NCBI RefSeq assembly: GCF_018882205.1
Contig: NZ_JACVOU010000005.1
Span: 124,001-188,000, forward strand
Length of the DNA: 64,000 bases
Direction of reading: 5' to 3'
Source: Polynucleobacter bastaniensis
GTDB lineage: Bacteria > Pseudomonadota > Gammaproteobacteria > Burkholderiales > Burkholderiaceae
Shown here: positions 34,262 to 43,158 of the stretch, piece by piece
Position numbering within the stretch: the first letter of the stretch is position 1
Layout: each line of letters starts with the position of its first letter
The notes under the pieces: model-generated
What the model was told of the DNA's origin: nothing
The model's database searches: none
Seen by the model: only the letters and a program-made list of their open reading frames with translations
Program-made: the position numbers and the translations under genes

Positions 34262-35344
34262 TTAAGAGCCCTCGAACTCAAAAGCGGCCCAATCCCCTAG
34301 GGTAAGGCTAGCATCGATAAAGAAGTCCAAAATGGCAGCCTTACTTTGTACCTTAGCCAGAGCATGGTGATCAGAAAGGCGCTGGCGCCAGTAACGGGAG
34401 CCAGCCCTGCCATGAGCCAACCCAAGAATGTGCCTTGTAAAGGCTCCGATATAAAACGGTTTGCCTTTCGATTGGCACTCATCAAACCAAGCCTGCACCT
34501 GCTTCACCAATGCAATCTGAATGCGATGCCACTCGGTCTCGCTAAAAAGATATCCAGCGGCTTCGCCATCAGTCTTGATTAAGTCATCCCAACCGAGCAA
34601 CATCGCCGGAAAATGATAAGCCGCCCTACCCACCATAAAGCCATCAAAATCATCCCAATGGCCAGCGATTTGCTCATTGCTTTCTAGTCCGCCGTTGAGC
34701 AATACCTTCAGGTTCAGGAATTGTTTTTGTGCATCAAGGCGAAGCTTTGCAGCGACTTCATAACGTAATGGCGGTTTACTGCGATTCTCCTTGGGGGATA
34801 AACCTTTGAGGACTGCATTACGAGCATGGATGGTGACCTGGCTAGCGCCTGCATCTGCTACTGCAAGGATAAAGTTCAGCGCAAATTGATAATCTTGTTC
34901 AGAGTTGGCAGCATCCATTAAATCCAAGCCAAGACGATGCTTTACGGAAATAGGTATATCGACTGCACTCTTCATGGCCTTAACGCAATCTGCCACTAAT
35001 GCGGGCTCGGCCATCAGACAAGCGCCAAAAGCACCACGTTGCACGCGTTCAGAAGGACAACCGCAATTGAGATCAATCTCGTCATAGCCCCACTGCTGCG
35101 CTAAGTCTGCAGCTTTAGCTAAATCAGAAGGGTCTGAACCACCCAACTGCAATACGACGGGGTGTTGATCTTGCGAATAATCTAAATGGCGTGGCACATC
35201 CCCATGAATCAGTGCGCCCGTAGTCACCATCTCGGTATACAGAACCGCATCTTTAGTCAGCGTGCGATGAAAAGAGCGGCAATGACGGTCAGTCCACTCC
35301 ATCATTGGAGCGACAGCTAAACGCTTCGGCAGTTTTACAGTCAT
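34262..35344 (-). CDS. dusA: tRNA dihydrouridine(20/20a) synthase DusA
   Basis: DusA reduces uridines 20 and 20a in the tRNA D-loop using FMN and NADPH. The 360-residue protein has the TIM-barrel start VAPMMEWTDRHCRSFHR, EIDLNCGCPSERVQRGAFGACLM with the catalytic cysteine, KHRLGLD, TIHARNAVLKGLSPKENR and NGGLESNEQ, then the helical tRNA-binding domain with HILGLAHGRAGSRYWR typical of the DusA subfamily. It lies 7 bases downstream of the RluA-type gene on the same strand, giving a two-gene tRNA/rRNA modification operon next to tRNA-His. Confidence 0.94.
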   Translation of the reverse strand: MTVKLPKRLAVAPMMEWTDRHCRSFHRTLTKDAVLYTEMVTTGALIHGDVPRHLDYSQDQHPVVLQLGGSDPSDLAKAADLAQQWGYDEIDLNCGCPSERVQRGAFGACLMAEPALVADCVKAMKSAVDIPISVKHRLGLDLMDAANSEQDYQFALNFILAVADAGASQVTIHARNAVLKGLSPKENRSKPPLRYEVAAKLRLDAQKQFLNLKVLLNGGLESNEQIAGHWDDFDGFMVGRAAYHFPAMLLGWDDLIKTDGEAAGYLFSETEWHRIQIALVKQVQAWFDECQSKGKPFYIGAFTRHILGLAHGRAGSRYWRQRLSDHHALAKVQSKAAILDFFIDASLTLGDWAAFEFEGS

Positions 35345-35351
35345 ACGAATA

Positions 35352-36245
35352 TCAAGCCAAGACTCTTTGACTCATGAAAAATCGTTCATGCCCCGTTACC
35401 GGGTCTTTAAAATGAATCTCTTTAGCTAAGAGTTGCAGGGGTTTAGAAAAGTCCAAATCATACTCTTGATAAGGGGTCAGGATTGGATAGATCTGATCAT
35501 GGCGTATTGGAACTCCGAGGGCATTAAGGTGGCAACGTAATTGGTGCTTTTTACCACTACCAGGAGTTAAGCAATATTTAGCCCAAGGTGCATTTACTTC
35601 AATCAATTCAATGTAGGTATCTGTATTTGCTATGCCATCCACTTCTTCCATTTGCAAGAAATGTTCAGACTCTTTTATATTACTCACATAAGTCATTGGC
35701 AGTTTTTTGCAGAGCTCTTCTGAATATGGCGCTATGGCTTCGTATACTTTCTTGACCTCTCGGTCTCTAAAGAGATTTTGGTATTGCGCCCTCTCCTGAG
35801 GCTTGACTGAGAAAATGACTAACCCCGCTGTATCGCGATCAATGCGATGAATAGGACTTAAGTCCTGAATACCTGTTTTTTTCTTTAGGCGATTGAGTAG
35901 CGTTTGATGCAAGTAAAGACCGCTTGGAGTGACTGGTAAAAAATGGGGTTTATCCGCAACTAAAATATGCTCATCTTGGAATAAGATTTTCTCCTCAAAA
36001 GGAATCTCCGGCTCCCTCACCAAGCGCCTAAAGTACAGCAAATGGGTATTAGGCAGATAAGCATTGCTGGCAGAAAGTGCCTCTCCCTCTTGATTAAATA
36101 CCAAACCCTCTTCAAAGCGAGCTTCCCACTCACTTCTTTCAATATGTGGAAAAGTGGTAATAAAGAAATCCAACAAAGAATCATAGCTCTGCCCTGCAGG
36201 CAAATACACCCTAGATGAGGAGACTCCTTCAGAATTCACTTTCAT
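35352..36245 (-). CDS. RluA family pseudouridine synthase
   Basis: A roughly 297-residue RNA pseudouridine synthase. The catalytic aspartate lies in HRIDRDTAGLVIF, with PHFLPVTPSG and GKKHQLRCHLNALGVPI as further family motifs. The N-terminal region (EARFEEGLVFNQEGEAL) looks like an S4-like RNA-binding part. Target uridines, in rRNA or tRNA, cannot be told. The start is uncertain: ATG at 36245 is used, GTG at 36251 has better SD spacing, and the open frame extends to 36311 without a convincing ribosome site. dusA follows 7 bases after the stop. Confidence 0.85.
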   Translation of the reverse strand: MKVNSEGVSSSRVYLPAGQSYDSLLDFFITTFPHIERSEWEARFEEGLVFNQEGEALSASNAYLPNTHLLYFRRLVREPEIPFEEKILFQDEHILVADKPHFLPVTPSGLYLHQTLLNRLKKKTGIQDLSPIHRIDRDTAGLVIFSVKPQERAQYQNLFRDREVKKVYEAIAPYSEELCKKLPMTYVSNIKESEHFLQMEEVDGIANTDTYIELIEVNAPWAKYCLTPGSGKKHQLRCHLNALGVPIRHDQIYPILTPYQEYDLDFSKPLQLLAKEIHFKDPVTGHERFFMSQRVLA

Positions 36246-36361
36246 TTGCACTAGATTATCCACGCCCACCATGGCGAGCAATGTTATCTGGGGGCGCCCA
36301 GATAAAACCACCCTAAAATGGGGTAGTAGCGCCCCTTAGAACTAGAAAATGAATAGACAAT

Positions 36362-37135
36362 ATGCTTGAACTCTCTGCATTCGACCTTGGCTTATTGTTT
36401 GCCTTCGCATTATTTGCAGGATTGGTCGACTCCATTATTGGTGGCGGAGGAATGATTCAGGTTCCAGCACTGTTTGCAGCCCTACCAGGCTTTCCGCCAG
36501 CCACCCTACTCTCAGTCAATAAGTTTGGCTCTATCGTTGGCACGATTGGCTCAGCCATTCAGTACAGCAGAGCCAACAAGAGCCCCTGGGGTCTGGTGAT
36601 CATCTCCTCTTCCTTTGCTTTTTTTGCTTCTGTTGCGGGCGCTTACCTTGTTACCCGCTTACCAACAGAATGGCTAAGAGGCGCCCTGCCATTTTTGTTA
36701 CTTGCGTTGCTAATTTTTAATATCAAATCTGGCGCTGGTCTAGTGCACGCCCCCAAACACAATCACCACAAACAAAAGGCGATTGCTTCCACTGGCGCTG
36801 GCATCATCGGTTTTTATGATGGCTTCCTAGGGCCTGGAGCTGGCGCCTTTTACAAACTCTTTTACACCCGTGTTTTGGGATTTGATTTTTTACGATCGGC
36901 AGCGCCTGCCAAGTTTCTCAATATTGCGTCCAATCTAGGTGCGCTATGTGTCTTTTTCTATCTAGGTTACTTTGACTGGAAACTCGGCTTACTCATGGCT
37001 AGCGCCAATTTGGTGGGCGGTCAAATCGGCACCAGAATTGCGATCAAGCATGGCAACTCTTTTATTCGTAAAGGCTTCTTCATTCTAGTAAGTATCCTCA
37101 TCATCAAAACCTTTTATGACGCTTTTCTTAAATAA
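36362..37135 (+). CDS. TauE/SafE (TSUP) family membrane permease
   Basis: A 257-residue inner-membrane protein of the sulfite exporter TauE/SafE family with about eight helices. Both family repeats are visible: GLVDSIIGGGGMIQVPALFA near the start and GFYDGFLGPGAGAFYKLFYTRVLGFDFLRSAAPAKFLNIASNLGAL in the second half. Members export sulfite, sulfoacetate or other sulfur-containing anions. A link to the sox genes 9 kb away is possible but not supported by position. Confidence 0.88.
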   Translation: MLELSAFDLGLLFAFALFAGLVDSIIGGGGMIQVPALFAALPGFPPATLLSVNKFGSIVGTIGSAIQYSRANKSPWGLVIISSSFAFFASVAGAYLVTRLPTEWLRGALPFLLLALLIFNIKSGAGLVHAPKHNHHKQKAIASTGAGIIGFYDGFLGPGAGAFYKLFYTRVLGFDFLRSAAPAKFLNIASNLGALCVFFYLGYFDWKLGLLMASANLVGGQIGTRIAIKHGNSFIRKGFFILVSILIIKTFYDAFLK

Positions 37136-37179
37136 GCACTTGATCATGAGAGCAGAATTAGATGTGCGAAGCCTACAAC

Positions 37180-38229
37180 TTATACGCCTTTTGAAAAATA
37201 GCGCTCCTTGAACCACAAAGCCACAGCGACTAAGCCAATCATGATGGGCACCTCTACTAGGGGGCCTATGACTGCTGCAAAGGCTGCTCCAGAATTGATT
37301 CCGAATACTGCAATTGCTACCGCAATAGCCAACTCAAAGTTATTACTCGAAGCCGTAAATGAGAGTGTGCAGCAACGCTTATAGTCGATCCCCATCTTGC
37401 CAGTGACAAAAAATGTCAATAAGAACATGATCAGAAAGAAGATGAGCAATGGGATGGCAATGGTGAGGACATCCATCGGGAGCGTCAACATCACCCCACC
37501 CTTAAGACTAAACATCACCACGATAGTGAAGAGTAAGGCAATCAAAGTCAGCTTACCAATGCGAGGTACAACATGCTCGTGATAATGCGCTTTAGTCATG
37601 AACTTGAGCATCACTACCCTAGTCAATATTCCAGTGATACAAGGAATGCCTAAATAGATAAATACACTTTGCGCAATCTGACCCATGCCTATGCTGACGC
37701 TCGATCCAACGAGTCCAAAATAAGGGGGCAAGACAGTGAGAAAGAAATAAGCATAGACGCTAAAGAACAGCACCTGAAAAATGGCATTAAATGCAACAAG
37801 ACCAGCAGCATATTCAGTAGAGCCTTTGGCTAGATCATTCCAAATGATCACCATCGCAACACAAGGTGCAATACCAATCAATATCAGGCCAGCCATGTAC
37901 TCTGGCTGATCTGGAACAAAAGTAATCGCCAAGAAGAACATTAAAGTTGGTGCAATGATCCAGTTCATTAATAGCGAAATCAGAAAAATGCGCCTATCTT
38001 TAAAAACGTCAGGCAGATCTTCGTAACGCACCTTAGCAAAAGGTGGATACATCATCAATATCAAGCCAATAGCAATTGGGAGATTGGTTGTGCCGATCTG
38101 AAAGAAATTAATAAAGCTTTCCATATCCGGAATAAAGTGCCCTAAGGCAATGCCTAAGGCCATTGCTGCAAAGATCCAGACCGTCAAATAGCGATCCAGA
38201 AAAGATAGTTTTTTAGTTATGCTATTCAT
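37180..38229 (-). CDS. ACR3 family arsenite efflux transporter
   Basis: A 349-residue ten-helix transporter that expels arsenite. The ACR3 signature [19 protein letters not shown] (about residues 121-139) has the conserved cysteine needed for arsenite transport. The C-terminal half holds [38 protein letters not shown]. It is often named arsB or acr3 in annotations. It is the last gene of arsR-arsC-acr3, 8 bases after arsC. Confidence 0.94.
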   Translation of the reverse strand: MNSITKKLSFLDRYLTVWIFAAMALGIALGHFIPDMESFINFFQIGTTNLPIAIGLILMMYPPFAKVRYEDLPDVFKDRRIFLISLLMNWIIAPTLMFFLAITFVPDQPEYMAGLILIGIAPCVAMVIIWNDLAKGSTEYAAGLVAFNAIFQVLFFSVYAYFFLTVLPPYFGLVGSSVSIGMGQIAQSVFIYLGIPCITGILTRVVMLKFMTKAHYHEHVVPRIGKLTLIALLFTIVVMFSLKGGVMLTLPMDVLTIAIPLLIFFLIMFLLTFFVTGKMGIDYKRCCTLSFTASSNNFELAIAVAIAVFGINSGAAFAAVIGPLVEVPIMIGLVAVALWFKERYFSKGV

Positions 38230-38237
38230 GCTTATAT

Positions 38238-38717
38238 TTAGATTGATGTGTGAATCACTTTAAGACTAATAGAGTCTAGTTTTTCTAGTGGCATCGAAGC
38301 TAAAATATCTAGGCGTCTTTTAAGGCCATTTTTCACCTCATTAAAAGCTGCCTTCTTTTCCAAGACTGTTCCTTGTACCTGCGACGGATCAGGGAACCCC
38401 CAATGGGCTGTCGCAGGCTGACCCGGCCAAAATGGGCACACTTCGCCAGCGGCGTTATCGCAAACTGTAATAATAAAATCCATCTTTGGGGAGTTCTCTC
38501 GACCAAACTCATCCCAGCTCTTCGATCTCAAAAGAGTGCGGTCCATGCCCAATTCTTCTGCAATGTCAGCAGCAATGGGATTAACGCTTGTGCCTGGAGT
38601 AGAGCCAGCTGAATACCCTATTAATTTGCCACTTGGATGAGTAGATGCTAAAGCCTCACCCAATACTGATCGAGCAGAGTTGTGAGTGCACAAGAAAAGG
38701 ATGTTGTACTGTTTCAT
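38238..38717 (-). CDS. arsC: Arsenate reductase ArsC (LMW-phosphatase type)
   Basis: A 159-residue arsenate reductase that converts arsenate to arsenite for the efflux pump. The low-molecular-weight phosphatase loop CTHNSARS occurs near residue 10, and [32 protein letters not shown] carries the second conserved cysteine region and the aspartate loop. It lies between arsR (overlap of 4 bases) and the ACR3 gene, a compact inducible arsenic operon. Confidence 0.94.
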   Translation of the reverse strand: MKQYNILFLCTHNSARSVLGEALASTHPSGKLIGYSAGSTPGTSVNPIAADIAEELGMDRTLLRSKSWDEFGRENSPKMDFIITVCDNAAGEVCPFWPGQPATAHWGFPDPSQVQGTVLEKKAAFNEVKNGLKRRLDILASMPLEKLDSISLKVIHTSI

Positions 38718-39043
38718 TGGGCTTTTACCTTTTTCGCAGTTTTAGTAGTTTTGCATGGCATACCACCGCAGCAGTTAGCCAGCAAGAATTGACTGAGATC
38801 TTCCACTATTCCTGGGTTTGGCCTGTAGATCAGATTGCGACTTTGACGCTCAACAGTAATCAGATTTGCCTGATAGAGCTCTTTTAAATGGAAGCTGAGG
38901 GTCGCATTAGGAATGCCTAACATTTCATGGATTTGCGAGGGCAATAAACCATGATCGCCCTTTTGAACTATCAGGCGATATACGTTTAAGCGGGATTCTT
39001 GCCCTAGGGCGATGAATGCCAGAATAGCTTCGGTATTTTTCAT
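38714..39043 (-). CDS. arsR: ArsR family arsenic-responsive repressor
   Basis: A 109-residue ArsR/SmtB winged-helix repressor with helix-turn-helix LPSQIHEMLGIPNATLSFHLKELYQANLI (about residues 34-62). The classical ELCVCDL metal site is absent. Instead a C-terminal cluster C91-C92-x4-C97 lies at the end of the last helix, resembling the alternative As(III) site of the Acidithiobacillus ArsR. Its gene leads the ars operon and its stop overlaps the arsC start. It probably represses from the dyad just upstream. Confidence 0.92.
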   Translation of the reverse strand: MKNTEAILAFIALGQESRLNVYRLIVQKGDHGLLPSQIHEMLGIPNATLSFHLKELYQANLITVERQSRNLIYRPNPGIVEDLSQFLLANCCGGMPCKTTKTAKKVKAQ

Positions 39044-39045
39044 AA

Positions 39046-39061
39046 TTCGATAATAATCAAA
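39046..39061. promoter_or_regulatory. Probable ArsR operator
   Basis: TTTGATTATTATCGAA (minus-strand reading) is an imperfect 16-bp dyad with 6 of 8 pairs matched, 3 bases upstream of the arsR start in the only AT-rich gap before the operon (37 bases to the modA stop). Position and symmetry fit an ArsR-family operator. Confidence 0.45.
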
Positions 39062-39080
39062 CTATATTACAAATAAATGA

Positions 39081-39839
39081 CTACTGTGCGATAAAACCAT
39101 ACCTACTCATGATTTGCCGGGACTTAGGCCCTTGCAGGTATTGATAAAAATCCTCAGCGCTAGATGCGCTATTTTTTATCAAGGTCATCTTTTGTCTTAA
39201 GGGCTTATGTAAGTGATTTGGTATCAATACATAAGTAGATTGGGCTTGCACTTGGGGTGATATCGCTAAAGACAGAGCAGAAATTGCAAAATCTGCTGAG
39301 CCGGTTAAGGCAAACATCGTTGCTTGTGAAATGTTTTCTCCAAATACCAGCTTAGGCTGAGCCAGATCCCAAGCTCCAATGCTGATGAGATATTCTTTTG
39401 CGGCCCTACCGTAAGGTGCATGCTCTGGGTTAGCAATGGCGATTTTTTTGGCTTCTGTAATTGCTCTAATCAAACCATCTTTATCCGTACTGAGTTTGAT
39501 TGGGTGACCTTTTTTTTGTAAGAGGGTTATTCTACCGATAGCGTAAAGGCTTCCCTGATCCACCGTTAAGCCATTTTTAGATAAGTCATCGATATACGCT
39601 TCATCTGCAGACATCAGCAAACCAAAGGGCGCTCCGTTTTTGACTTGCTGCCATAGTACGCCAGATGAACCAAATACCAGCCTCACCTTTTGCCCCTTAT
39701 CGGCCTTATAGTTAGCAGCAATTTCTTCTAGGGCAAACTTGAGATCCGAGGCTGCAGCTACTGTTGGTGCTGTTTGCGCTAAAGAAGCTGAGACATAGAG
39801 AGTCAGCAAAGCCAAAAGAATCTGTTTGATTGGGGTCAT
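39081..39839 (-). CDS. modA: ModA-type molybdate (oxyanion) ABC transporter binding protein, orphan
   Basis: A 252-residue periplasmic binding protein of the ModA/WtpA type with a signal peptide (cleavage near residue 22). Family segments are VAAASDLKFALEEIA, VRLVFGSSGVLWQQVKNGAPFGLLMSADEAYI, IAIANPEHAPYGRAAKEYL and GENISQATMFALTGSADFAISALSLA. It should bind molybdate or tungstate. modB and modC are not next to it, and it sits directly upstream of arsR in the same direction, so its partners must be elsewhere or it is specialised for another oxyanion. A perfect CTTATAAG palindrome lies in its upstream gap. Confidence 0.9.
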   Translation of the reverse strand: MTPIKQILLALLTLYVSASLAQTAPTVAAASDLKFALEEIAANYKADKGQKVRLVFGSSGVLWQQVKNGAPFGLLMSADEAYIDDLSKNGLTVDQGSLYAIGRITLLQKKGHPIKLSTDKDGLIRAITEAKKIAIANPEHAPYGRAAKEYLISIGAWDLAQPKLVFGENISQATMFALTGSADFAISALSLAISPQVQAQSTYVLIPNHLHKPLRQKMTLIKNSASSAEDFYQYLQGPKSRQIMSRYGFIAQ

Positions 39840-39925
39840 TTTTTAACTATTTAAAGTCGTAAGCATATCTACTGCACTATAAGGTATGTCTTATAAGGGG
39901 CGTCATGAATCCTCATCAAGACTCA

Positions 39926-40342
39926 CTAAATCCAAGGATCAAACACCTTCACACCTGATTGACTGAAATCAGATACGTTTCTAGTGACGATAGTCATTCG
40001 ACTCTCAATAGCTGAAGCTGCAATCATGGCATCTCGTTCTGATTTAGGATTAGGTACATGAAGGCTAGCGCAGCGTTGAGCAACAGCCAAATCAACTGGC
40101 AAGACTCTCTCGGAGAATGCTGGTAAGACATTCTGATTTAGCCAGCGCCTGAGTACAGCTCCCTGTTTTTTATCGCGGCGCTCAATTTGTAAGACACCGA
40201 TTTCTAATTCCAATACTGTGATCGCAGAAATGAACATCAATTCTGGGAAGATTGCTTCGGCCCAGGATTGAACCCCTTTATTGATTCGACCATCAGCTGA
40301 TTTCCTCAATTCAGATACAACATTGGTATCCAATAAATACAT
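39926..40342 (-). CDS. PIN-domain VapC-like toxin (FitB type)
   Basis: A 138-residue PIN-domain ribonuclease toxin. The N-terminal LLDTNVVSELRK with the first acidic residue, ELEIGVLQIERRD, RDAMIAASAIESRMTIVTRNVSDF with two further acidic residues, match the VapC/FitB family that cleaves tRNA or rRNA in a magnesium-dependent way. The start overlaps the antitoxin stop by TAATG, so translation is coupled. Confidence 0.9.
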   Translation of the reverse strand: MYLLDTNVVSELRKSADGRINKGVQSWAEAIFPELMFISAITVLELEIGVLQIERRDKKQGAVLRRWLNQNVLPAFSERVLPVDLAVAQRCASLHVPNPKSERDAMIAASAIESRMTIVTRNVSDFSQSGVKVFDPWI

Positions 40343-40596
40343 TACAAAGAATCTCCAATTGACTTGATTAGGCCTTGCACTTTCGCAGGCTCAAATTCAA
40401 TTTCACCTGCGCCTTTCATCCCCAAAAGATCAGACATGTTTTTTCTTTTCCCTAGGACTCGCTGGTAGTCTGAAAAAGTCATTAATACATGCGCAGGCTT
40501 ACCGCGATCAGTAATAAACACTGGGCCTGTTTCTGAGGCTTTTTTAGCCTTACCGGTATCTTGGTTAAATTCTCGGCTCGATAAAGTGGTGATCAT
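40342..40596 (-). CDS. Phd/YefM family antitoxin
   Basis: An 84-residue prevent-host-death-type antitoxin. The N-terminal ITTLSSREFNQDTGKAKKASETGPVFITDRGKPAHVLM (about residues 2-39) is the DNA-binding Phd fold, and the C-terminal part (MKGAGEIEFEPAKVQG) should wrap the toxin. ATG at 40596 is preferred over the GTG at 40608 because the perfect GGAGG lies five bases before it. It leads the operon and probably represses it from the palindrome upstream. Confidence 0.9.
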   Translation of the reverse strand: MITTLSSREFNQDTGKAKKASETGPVFITDRGKPAHVLMTFSDYQRVLGKRKNMSDLLGMKGAGEIEFEPAKVQGLIKSIGDSL

Positions 40597-40619
40597 TGAA
40601 ACCTCCACAAGAGGTAATT

Positions 40620-40641
40620 AATGTAGCAATGTTACTACATT
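40620..40641. promoter_or_regulatory. Palindromic operator of the Phd/VapC operon
   Basis: AATGTAG (40620-40626) and CTACATT (40635-40641) are perfect inverted repeats 8 bases apart, 23 bases upstream of the antitoxin start. The layout matches autoregulated Phd-type promoters. Confidence 0.65.
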
Positions 40642-40680
40642 ATTCTTAGGGGTTCAAGCCCCCTTCCCCTGAAGAGAGAT

Positions 40681-43044
40681 TTACCCCTTTAACTTACGCA
40701 AGGCGTCTGCCATTGCATTATTCATTGGAGGTGCAGAGCTTCTATCTTCCTGTGGTCTTCTAGCTTCGGGGGCTCTTGGAGCGCCTGGTCTATTTGCTCT
40801 TTGCTCAGGTTTTGAGCCTGCCGACACTTTAGGAGCCTCATCGGATAGGCGCATTGTTAATGCAATGCGCTTGCGTTTCTCGTCCACTTCCAGCACTTTG
40901 ACTTTCACAACCTGCCCTGCTTTGACTACCGTGTGCGGATCTTTTACAAAGGTGTTGGCCAATGCGGAGATATGGACGAGGCCATCTTGATGAACACCAA
41001 TATCAACAAAGGCGCCAAAGGCTGCCACGTTGGTGACAACGCCTTCTAAAATCATATCGGCTTTGAGATCACTGATTTTTTCAACACCATCCTTAAAAGT
41101 CGCTGTAGTAAACTCAGGACGTGGATCGCGACCAGGCTTTTCTAATTCTTTAATGATGTCAGTAACAGTGGGAACGCCAAATTTCTCATCGGCATACTTT
41201 TCTGGATTGAGTCCTTTGAGTATTCCGACATCGCCAATCACTTCCTTAACGCCCTTCTTGATATCTTTCAGAATCTTTTCTACCAAAGGATAGGATTCAG
41301 GGTGGACAGCAGAAGCATCCAAGGGATCTTTACCATTCATAATGCGTAAGAAACCAGCTGCTTGCTCAAAAGTCTTTTCACCTAAGCGTGGCACGCTACG
41401 CAAATCTGCTCGCGTCTCAAAGGCACCATTGCTATCTCGATAAGACACGATACCTTCAGCAACCGTAGCACTCAAGCCTGAGACTCTTGCCAATAATGGT
41501 GCGGATGCTGTGTTCACATCAACACCTACCGCATTGACGCAATCCTCTACTACTGCCACTAATGACTTAGCTAACTGAGTCTGCATCACATCGTGCTGAT
41601 ATTGACCTACACCAATGGACTTTGGATCAATCTTCACCAGCTCAGCCAGAGGATCCTGCAGCCTTCTCGCAATCGATACCGCTCCACGTAAAGATACATC
41701 CATTCCAGGTAATTCTTTTGAGGCGTACTCAGAGGCCGAGTAAACCGATGCCCCTGCTTCAGAGACCACAATCTTTGTTAACTTGAGTTCGGGTTTAGCT
41801 TTGATTAAATCTTGCGCTAATTTATCAGTCTCACGTGAGGCTGTACCGTTGCCAATCGAGATTAAGGTGGCTTTATGCTTCTCGGCTAATTTAGCAAGGG
41901 TATGCAGTGAACCATCCCAGTCATTCTTGGGTTGGTGCGGATAAATAACGTCGGTATCTACCACTTTGCCCGTAGCATCCACAACCGCTACCTTCACACC
42001 GGTCCGCATACCGGGATCAAGGCCAATGGTGACCTTTGGTCCTGCAGGTGCGGCCAACAGTAAAGCCTTCAGGTTGCGTGCGAAGACATTGATCGCCTCA
42101 ACTTCAGAGCGTTCACGCAAAGCACTCATCAGCTCAGACTCCAAGTGCATGGAGCACTTAATACGCCATGTCCAGCGCACGGTCTCTGCGAGCCACTGAT
42201 CGGCAGGACGACCTTCATTTTTGATCTTGAATTGATGAGCAATGCGGGATTCGCAAGGATTATGGGGTGCATCCCATTTGGGCTTTTCTTCTTCGGTATC
42301 TAGACGCAAGTTGACCATGAGCATTTGCTCACGACGACCTCTAAATAAAGCCAAGGCACGATGCGACGGAATTGCCGAGATGGGCTCTGAATAATCGAAG
42401 TAGTCCGAGAATTTCTCACCCTCTTGCTCTTTACCGGCAGTCACTTTGGACTCCACCACGCCATGCTCTTGCAAATACGTTCTGAGTGATTGCACTAGTC
42501 CAGCATCTTCTGCGAAACGCTCCATCAAAATCTGACGTGCACCTTCAAGAGCGGCCTTGGTATCCACTACACCGGGATTGTCACCCTGATCCGATGTAAA
42601 TGCTGCTTTGAGGTATTTGACTGCTTCCACTTCAGGATCTAGCATGGGGTTAGCCAATAAATCATTTGCCAGCGGCTCTAAGCCTGCTTCTAGGGCAATT
42701 TGCGCCTTAGTGCGACGCTTGAGCTTATAAGGAAGATATAGGTCCTCTAGGCGGGTCTTATCCTCAGCCAACATAATAGATTTAAGCAACTCTGGTGTCA
42801 TCTTGCCTTGCTCTTCAATCGAAGCAATAATCGCTTTACGACGCTCTTCTAATTCTCGTAAATAGCCGAGTCGATCTTCTAGTAAACGCAACTGCGTATC
42901 GTCTAGACCACCAGTTGCCTCTTTGCGATAACGCGCAATAAAGGGCACTGTTGCACCCTCATCCATTAAGGCAATGGCAGCAGCCACTTGTGCAGGTTTA
43001 GCGGATAACTCTTGGGCAAGTCGTTGTTCAATGGATGGCAGCAT
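40681..43044 (-). CDS. tex: Tex family transcription accessory protein
   Basis: Tex is a conserved nucleic-acid-binding protein linked to transcription, translation quality and stress survival. The 787-residue protein has the N-terminal helical domain with [23 protein letters not shown], a YqgF-like RNase H fold ([16 protein letters not shown], near residue 345), helix-hairpin-helix repeats and a C-terminal S1 domain ([24 protein letters not shown], about 660-690), followed by a basic, proline-rich tail (residues 725-787). It is a single gene. Its start lies upstream of the typA terminator gap. Confidence 0.95.
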   Translation of the reverse strand: MLPSIEQRLAQELSAKPAQVAAAIALMDEGATVPFIARYRKEATGGLDDTQLRLLEDRLGYLRELEERRKAIIASIEEQGKMTPELLKSIMLAEDKTRLEDLYLPYKLKRRTKAQIALEAGLEPLANDLLANPMLDPEVEAVKYLKAAFTSDQGDNPGVVDTKAALEGARQILMERFAEDAGLVQSLRTYLQEHGVVESKVTAGKEQEGEKFSDYFDYSEPISAIPSHRALALFRGRREQMLMVNLRLDTEEEKPKWDAPHNPCESRIAHQFKIKNEGRPADQWLAETVRWTWRIKCSMHLESELMSALRERSEVEAINVFARNLKALLLAAPAGPKVTIGLDPGMRTGVKVAVVDATGKVVDTDVIYPHQPKNDWDGSLHTLAKLAEKHKATLISIGNGTASRETDKLAQDLIKAKPELKLTKIVVSEAGASVYSASEYASKELPGMDVSLRGAVSIARRLQDPLAELVKIDPKSIGVGQYQHDVMQTQLAKSLVAVVEDCVNAVGVDVNTASAPLLARVSGLSATVAEGIVSYRDSNGAFETRADLRSVPRLGEKTFEQAAGFLRIMNGKDPLDASAVHPESYPLVEKILKDIKKGVKEVIGDVGILKGLNPEKYADEKFGVPTVTDIIKELEKPGRDPRPEFTTATFKDGVEKISDLKADMILEGVVTNVAAFGAFVDIGVHQDGLVHISALANTFVKDPHTVVKAGQVVKVKVLEVDEKRKRIALTMRLSDEAPKVSAGSKPEQRANRPGAPRAPEARRPQEDRSSAPPMNNAMADALRKLKG

Positions 43045-43086
43045 GAAATTATTAATTTATTAAGGTTTTAAGAATATTGCTATGGA

Positions 43087-43121
43087 GTAAAAATAAGAGC
43101 CACCCAAAGGTGACTCTTATT
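43087..43121 (-). terminator. Intrinsic terminator of typA
   Basis: AATAAGAG-C-CACC and GGTG-A-CTCTTATT pair over a CAAA loop (43092-43121) with one mismatch. On the minus strand TTTTACTCC follows. It lies 38 bases after the typA stop and before the tex gene. Confidence 0.8.
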
Positions 43122-43158
43122 GACTAACTAGATAACTTATTAAAGCATCTCTGAAAGA

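Noticed and set aside
40649..40662. GGGG/CCCC hairpin as a terminator after tex or near the Phd/VapC promoter
   Set aside because: The stem is only 4 bp and no T-run follows on either strand.
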